Notes: a model not told the origin generated them from the sequence alone. A DNA stretch of 64,000 nt from Paraburkholderia sp. BCC1886 (GCF_900996245.1 NZ_CAAJGK010000052.1:1-64000); one strand, 5' to 3'; shown: positions 51,052 through 59,594, counted from the first letter of the stretch. Numbers and translations: made by a program.

Positions 51052-51683
51052 TGCGCTTCCCGAACCTGTATTTCGTTCCCCGGGCGCCGCGTGGCGCGGT
51101 GCTCGGCGTCGCGGCCGCGACTGTGCTGGCGCTGGCGGGCTGTGCGTCGGTCAAGCCGCAAGGACCGTCCACGTCGAATGCCGCGACGTCGGTCACCACG
51201 CAGACCAGCCGTGCGTATGAAGGCCGGTTCGCGATCCAGTACAACGATCAGAACGGTCAGCAGCGCAATGCTTATGGCAACTTCTCATGGCAGGAGTCGG
51301 GCGATACGGTCACGCTGCAATTGCGTAATCCGCTCGGCCAGACGCTGGCTGTCGTGACCTCGTCGCCGGCCTCGGCCACGCTCGAACTGCCGAACCGCCA
51401 GCCGCTCACCGCCGACAACGTCTCCACGCTGATGCAGAATGCGCTCGGCTTCGCGTTGCCTGTCGAAGGTTTGCGCTACTGGCTGCAGCCTTCGCCGGCA
51501 CCGACGTCGCGAGCCAAAACCGAAAAAGACCCGGAGCAACCTTCGCGTCTGAAGCAGATCACGCAGGACGGCTGGACGATCGACTACGTCGCGTATGCCG
51601 ACGCGCCGGCCAACGGCGTGAAACGCATGAATCTTAGCCGCTCGGATCCCGCGCTCGATATCAAACTCGTGCTGAATCAGTAA
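51051..51683 (+). CDS. lolB: Outer-membrane lipoprotein receptor LolB
   Basis: A 210-residue lipoprotein. The signal peptide ends in lipobox LALAGC, with the lipidated Cys near residue 31 followed by ASV (no Asp at +2, so outer-membrane sorted). The LolB fold shows YEGRFAIQYNDQNGQQ, GNFSWQESGDTVTLQLRNPLGQTLA and VEGLRYWLQPSPAP. It receives lipoproteins from LolA and inserts them in the outer membrane. It overlaps the TPR gene by one base and precedes ispE by 85 bp, a conserved order. Confidence 0.93.
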   Translation: MRFPNLYFVPRAPRGAVLGVAAATVLALAGCASVKPQGPSTSNAATSVTTQTSRAYEGRFAIQYNDQNGQQRNAYGNFSWQESGDTVTLQLRNPLGQTLAVVTSSPASATLELPNRQPLTADNVSTLMQNALGFALPVEGLRYWLQPSPAPTSRAKTEKDPEQPSRLKQITQDGWTIDYVAYADAPANGVKRMNLSRSDPALDIKLVLNQ

Positions 51684-51768
51684 TGCGCGTTTGCGCAGTG
51701 CAGCTTCACCGCGATGCGATGCGCGGCCTTTGCTTTTCGGCGCCGCCGTGGCGCATGTAGCCAGAATC

Positions 51769-52650
51769 ATGATCGAAACGACCGACTCGCTGCGCGATTG
51801 CCTCGCGCCGGCGAAACTCAACCTCTTCCTGCACATCACCGGCCGCCGCGCCGATGGTTATCACACGCTGCAAACCGTCTTCCAGCTACTCGACTGGGGC
51901 GACACGCTGCACTTCACGCGACGCAACGACGGCCTGATCACACGCAGCACGGAGATCGCCGATGTGCCGCCGGAGCACGATCTCACGGTGCGCGCGGCGA
52001 CATTGCTGAAAACGCATACGGGCTCGCCCGAGGGTGTCGACATCGAAATCGAGAAGCGCTTGCCGATGGGCGCGGGACTCGGCGGTGGCAGCTCCGACGC
52101 CGCCACGACGCTGCTGGCTTTGAACCGCTTGTGGGGGCTCGACTTGCCACGCCTGGAACTGCAGGCGCTGGCATTGAAACTCGGTGCCGACGTGCCTTTC
52201 TTTGTGTTCGGAAAAAATGCGTTTGCGCAGGGTGTCGGAGAGGCTTTAGACGTTGTACAATTGCCGCCGCGTCATTTCCTGGTAGTGACGCCGAGGGTTC
52301 AGGTTCCGACTGCAGCGATTTTCTCCGAAAAAGCGTTGACAAGAGATTCAAAGCCACTCATAATTACGGACTTTCCTGCAGAGCTTAGCTGCAACACTGA
52401 ATGGCCGGAAAGTTTTGGCCGTAATGACATGCAGCAGGTTGTCGTAGGAAAATACGCGGAAGTAGCGCAAGTGCTGCGATGGTTTGAGAACATCGCGCCG
52501 GCGCGGATGTCTGGGTCAGGTGCAAGTGTATTCGCAGCATTTCGTAGTCGGGCGGAAGCAGAAGCGGCGCAAGCCAAACTGCCCGGTGATTGGAATAGTG
52601 CAGTAACAGCCAGTCTCGATCAGCATCCACTCTTTGCTTTCGCGTCATAA
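51769..52650 (+). CDS. ispE: 4-diphosphocytidyl-2-C-methyl-D-erythritol kinase
   Basis: A 293-residue GHMP kinase of the MEP isoprenoid pathway. The N-terminal PAKLNLFLHITGRRADGYH, ATP loop PMGAGLGGGSSDAAT and C-terminal ARMSGSGASVFAAF are diagnostic. The start at 51769 (ATG) is preferred over an in-frame extension from 51691. From about 52200 to the stop the codon choice shifts to more A/T than elsewhere, coinciding with an internal promoter. It lies between lolB and tRNA-Gln/prs as in many proteobacteria. Confidence 0.96.
   Translation: MIETTDSLRDCLAPAKLNLFLHITGRRADGYHTLQTVFQLLDWGDTLHFTRRNDGLITRSTEIADVPPEHDLTVRAATLLKTHTGSPEGVDIEIEKRLPMGAGLGGGSSDAATTLLALNRLWGLDLPRLELQALALKLGADVPFFVFGKNAFAQGVGEALDVVQLPPRHFLVVTPRVQVPTAAIFSEKALTRDSKPLIITDFPAELSCNTEWPESFGRNDMQQVVVGKYAEVAQVLRWFENIAPARMSGSGASVFAAFRSRAEAEAAQAKLPGDWNSAVTASLDQHPLFAFAS
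52336..52364 (+). promoter_or_regulatory. Near-consensus sigma-70 promoter inside ispE
   Basis: TTGACA (52336-52341), a spacer of exactly 17 bp, then CATAAT (52359-52364): six of six and five of six consensus bases. It points toward tRNA-Gln and prs, about 340 and 460 bp downstream. Such a match is rare by chance in a ~65% GC genome. Confidence 0.75.
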
Positions 52651-52701
52651 GTTTTGCGTCGTCGAACGAAACTCCACGTTCGGTGAAGCTCAAAGTTGTG
52701 T

Positions 52702-52778
52702 AGGGGAGTCGCCAAGTTGGTTAAGGCACCGGATTTTGATTCCGGCATTCGAAGGTTCGACTCCTTCCTCCCCTGCCA
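52702..52778 (+). tRNA. tRNA-Gln (anticodon TTG)
   Basis: A 77-base tRNA including encoded CCA. The acceptor stem AGGGGAG pairs with CTCCCCT, followed by discriminator G and CCA. The anticodon stem CCGGA/TCCGG encloses loop TTTTGAT with anticodon TTG (positions 34-36), which reads CAA and CAG. The T arm GAAGG-TTCGACT-CCTTC is perfect. It lies 51 bp after ispE and 45 bp before prs, so it is probably cotranscribed with prs and cut out. Confidence 0.97.
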
Positions 52779-52823
52779 AAAATTCTCGCAATTCCCTCGC
52801 CCCCAGCCTCAAGTAGGTGCACG

Positions 52824-53780
52824 ATGAGCAGCCATGACGGCCTGATGGTTTTTACTGGCAACGCAAATCCTGCGCTTGCACAGGAAGTCGTCAAAATCCT
52901 CGGTATTCCCCTCGGCAAAGCAATGGTCAGCCGTTTCTCGGACGGTGAAATCCAGGTCGAGATTCAGGAAAACGTGCGCGGCAAAGACGTCTTCGTCCTG
53001 CAGTCCACGTGCGCACCGGCGAACGACAACCTCATGGAACTGATGATCATGGTCGACGCGCTCAAGCGTGCGTCAGCCGGCCGGATCACCGCAGCTATCC
53101 CCTACTTTGGCTATGCCCGTCAGGATCGACGCCCGCGTTCGGCGCGCGTCGCCATCTCGGCGAAGATCGTGGCGAACATGCTGGAAATCGCCGGCGTCGA
53201 GCGGATCATCACGATGGATCTGCACGCCGACCAGATTCAAGGTTTCTTCGACATCCCCGTCGACAATATCTACGCGACGCCCGTGCTGCTCGGCGACCTG
53301 CGCAAGCAGAACTACGAGAATCTGCTGGTCGTTTCGCCGGACGTCGGCGGCGTGGTGCGAGCCCGTGCTCTCGCCAAGCAACTGAATTGCGATCTCGCGA
53401 TCATCGACAAACGCCGCCCGAAGGCGAACGTTGCCGAAGTGATGAACATCATCGGTGAAGTCGACGGCCGTACCTGCGTGATCATGGACGACATGGTCGA
53501 TACCGCAGGCACGCTGTGCAAGGCCGCTCAGGTGTTGAAAGAACGCGGTGCGAAGCAGGTTTTCGCTTACGCCACCCACCCGGTTCTGTCGGGTGGTGCA
53601 GGCGAGCGGATCGCAGCGTCGGCACTCGACGAACTGGTCGTGACGGACACCATTCCGCTCGGCGAAGAAGCCCGCTCGTGCAAGAAAATCCGTTCGTTGA
53701 CCAGCGCAGGTCTGCTGGCCGAAACGTTCTCGCGTATCCGCCGCGGCGACTCGGTCATGTCGCTGTTTGCCGAAAGTTAA
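52824..53780 (+). CDS. prs: Ribose-phosphate pyrophosphokinase
   Basis: A 318-residue enzyme that makes PRPP from ribose-5-phosphate and ATP for purine, pyrimidine, histidine and tryptophan synthesis. The conserved elements are present: FSDGEIQVEIQENVRGKDVF, the flexible loop RQDRRPRSARVAISAKIVAN, ITMDLHADQIQGFFDIPVDN and the PRPP loop VIMDDMVDTAGTLCKAA. Start ATG at 52824, 45 bp after tRNA-Gln. The internal promoter in ispE probably supplies its transcript. Confidence 0.98.
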   Translation: MSSHDGLMVFTGNANPALAQEVVKILGIPLGKAMVSRFSDGEIQVEIQENVRGKDVFVLQSTCAPANDNLMELMIMVDALKRASAGRITAAIPYFGYARQDRRPRSARVAISAKIVANMLEIAGVERIITMDLHADQIQGFFDIPVDNIYATPVLLGDLRKQNYENLLVVSPDVGGVVRARALAKQLNCDLAIIDKRRPKANVAEVMNIIGEVDGRTCVIMDDMVDTAGTLCKAAQVLKERGAKQVFAYATHPVLSGGAGERIAASALDELVVTDTIPLGEEARSCKKIRSLTSAGLLAETFSRIRRGDSVMSLFAES

Positions 53781-53845
53781 GACTTTGTAGAAGCGCGGTG
53801 CAGGTAGACGCAGTTCGAACTACCCGGCGCCGCGTTTTGCAAGAC

Positions 53846-53916
53846 CGGCACGAGCGAACGAAGGTTCGTGCCGTAGCTCTGGGGCCTCAGCCAACTGGCT
53901 TGCAGGCCCCGTTTTT
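53846..53916 (+). terminator. Tandem hairpins, second with T-run, between prs and rplY
   Basis: The first hairpin is CGGCACGA-N11-TTCGTGCCG (53846-53873). The second is GGGGCCT (53881-53887) with AGGCCCC (53904-53910) plus an inner GCCA/TGGC pair, followed by GTTTTT. The second looks like an intrinsic terminator 100 bp past prs. It lies 36 bp upstream of rplY, so partial termination or an attenuation leader for the ribosomal protein is possible. Confidence 0.65.
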
Positions 53917-53952
53917 ACTGCCTGGTCGCGGGCAGTGCATTGGAGATTCAAC

Positions 53953-54570
53953 ATGAAAGTAGTCGCTTTCGAGCGTTCTTTGCAAGGTACGGGTGCGAGC
54001 CGCCGCCTGCGTATCTCGGGCAAGACCCCGGGCATCGTATATGGCGCTGGTGCTGAAACGCAATTGGTCGAACTGGACCACAACGCACTGTGGCATGCGC
54101 TGAAGAAAGAAGTTTTCCATTCGTCGATTCTCGAACTGGAAGTGGCAGGCAAGTCGCAACAGGTTCTGCTGCGCGACGTGCAATACCATCCGTTCCGTCA
54201 GCTCGTGCTGCACGTGGACTTCCAACGTGTCGACGCGAAGAAGAAGCTGCACACCAAGGTGCCGCTGCACTTCCTGAATCAGGAAAGCAACCCGGCTGTG
54301 AAGCTGTCGAGCGCCGTCATTTCGCACGTCATCAATGAACTGGAAGTCGAGTGCCTGCCGTCGGCACTGCCGGAATTCATCGAAGTCGATCTGGCGAACA
54401 TCGAAGCTGGTCAATCGGTTCACGCGAAGGATCTGAAGCTGCCGGCAGGTGTGACGCTGGTTGCTCACGTCGACGCTGAAAACCCGGTGGTTGCTGCTGC
54501 AACGATCCCGGCTGGCGCAATCGCCGAAGGCGACGCCGCTGCTGCTGAAGGCGAAACGCCGGCTGCATAA
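53953..54570 (+). CDS. rplY: 50S ribosomal protein L25/general stress protein Ctc
   Basis: The protein is 205 residues, the long CTC/TL5 form with two domains: the 5S rRNA-binding L25 part (~1-95; RLRISGKTPGIVYGAG, DVQYHPFRQLVLHVDFQRVD) and a C-terminal beta domain (~100-190). An alanine/glutamate-rich tail follows. GGAG lies 7-8 bases before the ATG at 53953; the frame from 53935 is an extension without support. Codons are strongly biased toward a highly expressed set (GAA, AAG, CTG). It sits between prs and pth in conserved order. Confidence 0.96.
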   Translation: MKVVAFERSLQGTGASRRLRISGKTPGIVYGAGAETQLVELDHNALWHALKKEVFHSSILELEVAGKSQQVLLRDVQYHPFRQLVLHVDFQRVDAKKKLHTKVPLHFLNQESNPAVKLSSAVISHVINELEVECLPSALPEFIEVDLANIEAGQSVHAKDLKLPAGVTLVAHVDAENPVVAAATIPAGAIAEGDAAAAEGETPAA

Positions 54571-54633
54571 GCTAGCCGAGCCGCTTCAGGCAAGCAATCC
54601 TCTCGATCCGTTTGAATGAAACGGTCAATGTGA

Positions 54634-54665
54634 CCCGCCGAGGTTCTCCCCGGCGGGTTTTTTTT
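54634..54665 (+). terminator. Intrinsic terminator after rplY
   Basis: CCCGCCG and CGGCGGG form a 7-bp stem with a 10-base loop, followed by eight T. It lies 64 bp past rplY and 66 bp before pth. Confidence 0.93.
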
Positions 54666-54730
54666 CGGTTTTTTCTGGTTACTTCGGCGAGGCCGCTTTT
54701 GGCAGCCTGCCCAGACGGACCCATTCAATC

Positions 54731-55336
54731 ATGATCAAGCTGATCGTCGGACTCGGCAACCCGGGTGCCGAATACACCGCGACACGCCACAACGCCGGTT
54801 TCTGGCTCGTCGATCAACTGGCGCGCGAAGCCGGCGCGACGCTGCGCGACGAGCGGCGCTTCCACGGTTTTTACGCGAAAGCGCGATTGCACGGCGAAGA
54901 AGTGCATCTGCTCGAACCGCAAACGTATATGAACCGATCGGGCCAGTCGGTCGTCGCGGTGGCGCAATTCTTCAAGATTCTGCCCGACGAGATTCTGGTC
55001 GCGCACGACGAGCTGGACATGCCGCCCGGCAGCGTGAAGCTGAAACTCGGCGGCGGCAGCGGCGGCCATAACGGTTTGAAGGACATCTCCGCTCACCTTT
55101 CTTCGCAACAGTATTGGCGGCTGCGAATCGGCATCGGCCATCCGCGCGATTTGATTCCAGAAAGCGCACGCGCCGGCGCCAAACCGGACGTCGCCAACTA
55201 CGTGCTGAAACCGCCGCGCCGCGAAGAGCAGGAAGTGATCGACGCGTCCACCGAGCGCGCGCTCGCCGTGATGCCGCAGATCATCAAGGGCGAGCTGGAG
55301 CGGGCCATGACGCAGTTGCATCGCAACAATCCGTAA
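54731..55336 (+). CDS. pth: Peptidyl-tRNA hydrolase
   Basis: A 201-residue enzyme that recycles peptidyl-tRNA dropped from ribosomes. Catalytic His20 lies in TRHNAGFW. Substrate-binding Asn residues are in PQTYMNRSG and GGGSGGHNGLKDI, with the conserved Asp in AHDELDMPPG. The ATG at 54731 gives the family N terminus MIKLIVGLGNPG. hisC follows 28 bp downstream. Confidence 0.97.
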   Translation: MIKLIVGLGNPGAEYTATRHNAGFWLVDQLAREAGATLRDERRFHGFYAKARLHGEEVHLLEPQTYMNRSGQSVVAVAQFFKILPDEILVAHDELDMPPGSVKLKLGGGSGGHNGLKDISAHLSSQQYWRLRIGIGHPRDLIPESARAGAKPDVANYVLKPPRREEQEVIDASTERALAVMPQIIKGELERAMTQLHRNNP

Positions 55337-55364
55337 AGCATCCACGCCGCCCTTGGAGAATCGC

Positions 55365-56444
55365 TTGAGCCGTTATTGGAGTGACATCGTCCACCGCCTG
55401 ACGCCGTATGTCCCGGGCGAACAGCCCGTGGTCGCGCATCCGGTGAAGCTGAACACCAACGAAAATCCGTATGCGCCGTCGCCGCGGGTGCTCGACGCGA
55501 TACGCGAAGCGCTCGGCGAAGGCGGTGAAGCGTTGCGGCGCTACCCCGATCCCACCGCGCTCAAGCTGCGCGAAACGGTCGCCGCGTATCACGGTATTCG
55601 ACCGGAGCAGGTGTTTGCTGGTAATGGCTCGGACGAAGTGCTGGCCCTCGCCTTCCAGGCTTTGCTCAAACACGACGAGCCGCTGCTGTTTCCCGATATT
55701 AGCTATAGCTTCTACCCGACCTACGCGCGACTTTTCGAGATTGATTACCGGACCGTTGCGCTGGACGAGGCGTTCGCAATCAATGTCGACGACTACGCCG
55801 CGCCCAACGGCGGCGTGCTGTTCCCGAACCCGAACGCGCCGACTGGCCGGCCGCTGCCGCTCGCGGAAATCGAGCGGCTGGTGGCCCGCAACACGGACTC
55901 GGTGGTGGTGATCGACGAGGCTTACGTGGATTTCGGCGCGGAATCGGCGGTTGCGCTGATCGACCGTTATCCGAATCTGCTGGTCGTGCAGACGGTGTCC
56001 AAGTCGCGCTCGCTGGCGGGGATGCGGGTGGGCTTCGCGTTTGGTCATGCGTCGCTGATCGACGCCATGAACCGCGTGAAGGACAGCTTTAACTCGTATC
56101 CGCTCGACCGGCTCGCGCAAGCCGCGGCCATCGCCGCTTATGAAGACGACGCGTGGTTCCGCGACACCTGCGCGAAGGTGATCGCGAGCCGCGAGCGGCT
56201 GGCCGCTGGCTTGACGGCGCTGGGCTTCGACGTGGTGCCCTCGGCGGCCAATCTGCTGTTCGCCCGGCATCCGGGGCAGGACGCCGCGACGCTCGTCTCG
56301 CAACTGCGGGAAAGGGAGATTTTCGTGCGCCATTTCAAGGCGCCGAGAATCGATCAGCATCTGCGAATCTCGGTGGGAACCGACGCGGAATGCGACGTTC
56401 TGCTGCGCGCGCTGCGGGAGATCATCGGCGGGAACGCAATCTAG
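55365..56444 (+). CDS. hisC: Histidinol-phosphate aminotransferase (HisC)
   Basis: A 359-residue fold-type I PLP aminotransferase. It shows the HisC N terminus (VKLNTNENPYAPSP), VFAGNGSDEVLALAF, the PNPNAPTG motif, VVVIDEAYVDFG and the PLP lysine in TVSKSRSLAGMRVGFAFG. The C-terminal Arg is in LRISVGTDAECD. It converts imidazole-acetol phosphate to histidinol phosphate. The preferred start is TTG at 55365, because GGAG lies 6 bases upstream; the frame continues to 55353. It is outside a his operon here, so a second copy may exist elsewhere, and it could also serve aromatic amino acids. Confidence 0.93.
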   Translation: MSRYWSDIVHRLTPYVPGEQPVVAHPVKLNTNENPYAPSPRVLDAIREALGEGGEALRRYPDPTALKLRETVAAYHGIRPEQVFAGNGSDEVLALAFQALLKHDEPLLFPDISYSFYPTYARLFEIDYRTVALDEAFAINVDDYAAPNGGVLFPNPNAPTGRPLPLAEIERLVARNTDSVVVIDEAYVDFGAESAVALIDRYPNLLVVQTVSKSRSLAGMRVGFAFGHASLIDAMNRVKDSFNSYPLDRLAQAAAIAAYEDDAWFRDTCAKVIASRERLAAGLTALGFDVVPSAANLLFARHPGQDAATLVSQLREREIFVRHFKAPRIDQHLRISVGTDAECDVLLRALREIIGGNAI

Positions 56445-56450
56445 GCACAT

Positions 56451-56480
56451 AAAAAACAATGGCGAGGCATGCGCCTCGCC
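56451..56480 (-). terminator. Intrinsic terminator after the ferredoxin gene
   Basis: GGCGAGGC and GCCTCGCC form a perfect 8-bp stem with a 4-base loop; on the minus strand it is followed by ATTGTTTTTT. It lies 31 bp past the ferredoxin stop and close to the convergent hisC stop. Confidence 0.88.
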
Positions 56481-56511
56481 ATCACCCGTTCACCTGTAGA
56501 CCCGACTCTGC

Positions 56512-56769
56512 TTAATCGGCCTTGGCCGCCTGCAGCGCGTGGTATTTCGCCATCAATCCTTCGGCCGACTCGAGATGTTCCGGGTCGCGTGGAATGCACT
56601 CCACCGGGCACACCTGAATGCACTGAGGTTCGTCGAAGTGGCCGACGCACTCGGTACATTTTTTCGGGTCGATCACGTAGATTTCCGTGCCCATCGAAAT
56701 TGCGTCGTTCGGGCACTCGGGCTCGCACACGTCGCAATTGATGCACTCGTCGGTAATCATCAAAGCCAT
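56512..56769 (-). CDS. YfhL-type 2[4Fe-4S] ferredoxin
   Basis: An 85-residue ferredoxin. The first cluster motif is CINCDVCEPECP (C-X2-C-X2-C-X3-CP). The second is CTECVGHFDEPQCIQVCP, with the 8-residue insertion typical of the YfhL/Allochromatium-type group. It transfers low-potential electrons; partners are not evident nearby. It is downstream of coaD on the same strand with a 63 bp gap and has its own terminator. Confidence 0.94.
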   Translation of the reverse strand: MALMITDECINCDVCEPECPNDAISMGTEIYVIDPKKCTECVGHFDEPQCIQVCPVECIPRDPEHLESAEGLMAKYHALQAAKAD

Positions 56770-56832
56770 ACTTCTCTCACTTCACGCCGGCCGCAGCCGG
56801 CTTTAATCCGTCGAACCGACAGCTTACGCCGG

Positions 56833-57348
56833 TTACGGTTGGCCCGCCGACGCACCACCATCCGAATCCAGCGCCGCGACCTTCTCCGTCAGCCATTTTT
56901 CGACGGACGGGAACACGAATTTGCTGACATCGCCGCCCAGTTGGGCGATTTCGCGGACGATCGTGCCCGAGATGAACTGGTATTGATCCGACGGCGTCAT
57001 GAACATGGTTTCGACGTCGGGCAGCAGATAGCGGTTCATGCCCGCCATCTGAAACTCGTATTCAAAGTCGGAAACGGCACGCAGCCCACGCACGATCACC
57101 CGTGCGTTGTTACTGCGAACGAAGTCTTTCAGCAACCCCTTGAAGCTCATGACCTGAACGTTCGGGTAGTGCCCCAGCACTTCGTGAGCGATGTCGAGGC
57201 GCTCTTCGAGCGTGAAGAACGGCTTCTTGTTGCGGCTGTCCGCGACGCCCACCACCAGCGTGTCGAAAATGCTCGACGCGCGTCGAACGAGGTCTTCGTG
57301 ACCGCGCGTCAGCGGGTCGAAGGTGCCCGGGTACACGGCGACTACCAT
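56833..57348 (-). CDS. coaD: Phosphopantetheine adenylyltransferase
   Basis: A 171-residue nucleotidyltransferase, the penultimate step of coenzyme A synthesis. The T-x-G-H motif appears as YPGTFDPLTRGHEDLV; RGLRAVSDFEYEFQM and the C-terminal SGTIVREIAQLGGDVS are family signatures. The ATG at 57348 is preceded by AGGAGAAG; the longer frame to 57420 is a spurious extension. It is 111 bp downstream of rsmD, the usual neighbour. Confidence 0.97.
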   Translation of the reverse strand: MVVAVYPGTFDPLTRGHEDLVRRASSIFDTLVVGVADSRNKKPFFTLEERLDIAHEVLGHYPNVQVMSFKGLLKDFVRSNNARVIVRGLRAVSDFEYEFQMAGMNRYLLPDVETMFMTPSDQYQFISGTIVREIAQLGGDVSKFVFPSVEKWLTEKVAALDSDGGASAGQP

Positions 57349-57459
57349 GAGACTTCTCCTCTCTTCAGACAAATGGGCGCCTCGAACGTCCACGCGACGC
57401 AGTCGGCACCGGCCGCGCACGTGACGATAAACCGTCCGGCGCTTGTTTTGGAACGGGCA

Positions 57460-58074
57460 TTATTCCTTATTTTCGCGCTGCAGCAAATGAAAGTGGACAG
57501 CGCCCGCCTTCCCTTGCCGCACGATCTCCCAGCCGGCGAGCGTCTCGTTGCCGGCCAGCTCCAGATCGGCGCCGGCTTCGACATACAGAAAGCCGTGCTG
57601 GCTCAGCAGCGGAACCACGACGCCGAGCGCCCGGCCGAGCAGATCGCCGTCGAATGGCGGGTCGAGAAACACCACGTCGAACGAGCCGGGCGCGAGGCTC
57701 GCCGCCAGCCTCAGGCCGTCGGCCTCGACGATTTCGATACTGCGTGCCGCGAGCCGCTCCTGATTGGCGCGCAACTGGCGGGCCGCGCGGGCATTGCGCT
57801 CGACCATCACCACTCGCGCCGCGCCGCGCGAAGCCGCCTCGAAGCCGAGCGCGCCGCTGCCGGCGAACAGGTCGAGACAGCGCTGGCCGTCGAGACTCTG
57901 ACCGAGCCAGTTGAACAGCGTCTCGCGCACCCGGTCGGGCGTGGGGCGCAGGCCGTCGAGATCGAGCACGGGTAACGGAGTGCGCTTCCAGTCGCCGCCG
58001 ATGATACGGATGGCGTGCGGCTTGCCGCCTTTGGACGAAGCGCCATGGGCGCGTGATGGTGCGTGACGGGGCAT
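57460..58074 (-). CDS. rsmD: 16S rRNA (guanine(966)-N(2))-methyltransferase RsmD
   Basis: The protein is 204 residues from the ATG at 58074. The Rossmann SAM-binding motif is CLDLFAGSGALGFEAASRG, and the catalytic motif is DVVFLDPPF. RIIGGDWKRTPLPV near the N terminus and RPTPDRVRETLFNWL are diagnostic. It methylates G966 of 16S rRNA. The frame extends to 58140, but that part is not conserved-looking. It is divergent from ftsY, the standard arrangement. Confidence 0.95.
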   Translation of the reverse strand: MPRHAPSRAHGASSKGGKPHAIRIIGGDWKRTPLPVLDLDGLRPTPDRVRETLFNWLGQSLDGQRCLDLFAGSGALGFEAASRGAARVVMVERNARAARQLRANQERLAARSIEIVEADGLRLAASLAPGSFDVVFLDPPFDGDLLGRALGVVVPLLSQHGFLYVEAGADLELAGNETLAGWEIVRQGKAGAVHFHLLQRENKE

Positions 58075-58311
58075 GCAGTTTCGATGAAGTGGATGAAATC
58101 CGGCCTCGATACGGGCAGATCGGAGCGCCAACGTTACCACAGGGGCGTTGGGCGTCCAGCCTGGCCGTTCGGCCTATAGGCCGGCTGACGGCGCGCCTGA
58201 TAAAATGTGCCGCTTCCAGCGCCTTGCATCCCGCATTGCAACGCTGCCTGCCGCACCCACCGGGCCCGTCCCGGCCGCGCGCATCGGCGCGCGCACTCAC
58301 CACGCCAGAAC

Positions 58312-59523
58312 ATGTTCAGCTTTTTCAAACGATTCAAGGGTTCGAAAGAGTCCGACACCGCGCCGGACGAAGCGCAAACGGCGCCGGAAGCTCTGGCGCC
58401 CGAGCGCGTCGTCGAATCGCCGGCGGCGCCTCTTGCGCCTCTTGCGCCCCTGCCACCCGTCGCGCCGGTCGCCGCTCCCATCGCTCCAGCGCCCGAATTC
58501 GAGCCGGACGGATTCGTGCCGGACGACGAAGAACTCGAGCGGCAAGCCGTCGAATCGGTCGAATTGGTCGAATCCATTGAATCCGTTGAAATCCTGCCGC
58601 CGCCGCTGCAGGACGCGGGCGCAAAACGCTCGTGGCTCACGCGCCTCAAAACGGGGCTCTCCAAAACCAGCTCGAATCTGACCGGTATTTTCGTCGGCAC
58701 GAAGATCGACGAGGACCTTTACGAAGAGCTGGAAACCGCGCTCCTGATGTCCGACGCCGGGGTCGACGCCACCGAGTTCCTGCTCGAATCGCTGCGCGAA
58801 AAAGTGCGCACCGAACGTCTGTCCGATCCCCAACAGGTCAAAGCGGCACTGCGCGCGCTGCTCATCGACCTGCTCAAGCCGCTGGAAAAGTCGTTGATGC
58901 TCGGGCGCGCCCAGCCGCTCGTCATGATGATCGCCGGCGTCAACGGTGCCGGCAAAACCACTAGCATCGGCAAGCTGGCCAAACATCTGCAGAGTTTCGA
59001 CCAGTCGGTGCTGCTGGCCGCCGGCGACACGTTCCGCGCCGCGGCCCGCGAGCAGTTGGCCATCTGGGGCCAGCGCAATAACGTCACGGTGGTATCGCAG
59101 GAAAGCGGCGACCCGGCCGCGGTGATCTTCGACGCAGTAGGCGCGGCGCGCGCGCGCAAGATCGACGTGATGATGGCGGATACCGCCGGCCGCTTGCCGA
59201 CCCAGCTGCATCTGATGGAAGAACTGCGCAAGGTGAAGCGCGTAATCGGCAAGGCGCAGGACGGCGCGCCGCACGAAGTGCTGCTGGTGATCGACGCCAA
59301 CACCGGCCAGAACGCGCTCACCCAGGTGAAGGCGTTCGACGACGCGCTCGGCCTCACCGGTCTGATCGTCACCAAGCTCGACGGCACCGCGAAGGGCGGC
59401 ATTCTCGCGGCGATTGCCCGGCAGCGGCCGATTCCGGTGTATTTCATCGGCGTCGGCGAGAAGGTGGAGGACTTGCAGCCGTTCAGCGCGGAAGAATTTT
59501 CGGACGCGTTACTTGGCAGCTAA
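58312..59523 (+). CDS. ftsY: Signal recognition particle receptor FtsY
   Basis: A 403-residue SRP receptor GTPase at the inner membrane. After a basic N-terminal segment (MFSFFKRFKGSK) comes an acidic/alanine-proline-rich A domain (~12-105), then the N domain and G domain. G1 is GVNGAGKTTSIGKLAKHL, followed by DTFRAAAREQL, DTAGRLPTQLHLMEEL and TKLDGTAKGG. The start at 58312 gives the expected FtsY N terminus; the extension from 58207 is spurious. It docks SRP-ribosome complexes for membrane protein insertion. An intrinsic terminator follows. Confidence 0.97.
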   Translation: MFSFFKRFKGSKESDTAPDEAQTAPEALAPERVVESPAAPLAPLAPLPPVAPVAAPIAPAPEFEPDGFVPDDEELERQAVESVELVESIESVEILPPPLQDAGAKRSWLTRLKTGLSKTSSNLTGIFVGTKIDEDLYEELETALLMSDAGVDATEFLLESLREKVRTERLSDPQQVKAALRALLIDLLKPLEKSLMLGRAQPLVMMIAGVNGAGKTTSIGKLAKHLQSFDQSVLLAAGDTFRAAAREQLAIWGQRNNVTVVSQESGDPAAVIFDAVGAARARKIDVMMADTAGRLPTQLHLMEELRKVKRVIGKAQDGAPHEVLLVIDANTGQNALTQVKAFDDALGLTGLIVTKLDGTAKGGILAAIARQRPIPVYFIGVGEKVEDLQPFSAEEFSDALLGS

Positions 59524-59550
59524 GTCCGCCCGCTCGTGGGATTGCGACAA

Positions 59551-59580
59551 AAAAGGGGCGCTCATTCGAGCGCCCCTTTT
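59551..59580. terminator. Bidirectional intrinsic terminator between ftsY and the GST gene
   Basis: AAAAGGGGCGCTC and GAGCGCCCCTTTT flank a 4-base loop (ATTC): a 9-bp GC stem with A and T tracts on both sides, so it can serve both convergent transcripts. Confidence 0.92.
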
Positions 59581-59594
59581 CATTCATCGCTGCG

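Noticed and set aside
52702..52778. tRNA-Gln considered as an integration site for a genomic island
   Set aside because: No integrase or repeated tRNA 3' end follows; housekeeping genes continue in conserved order.
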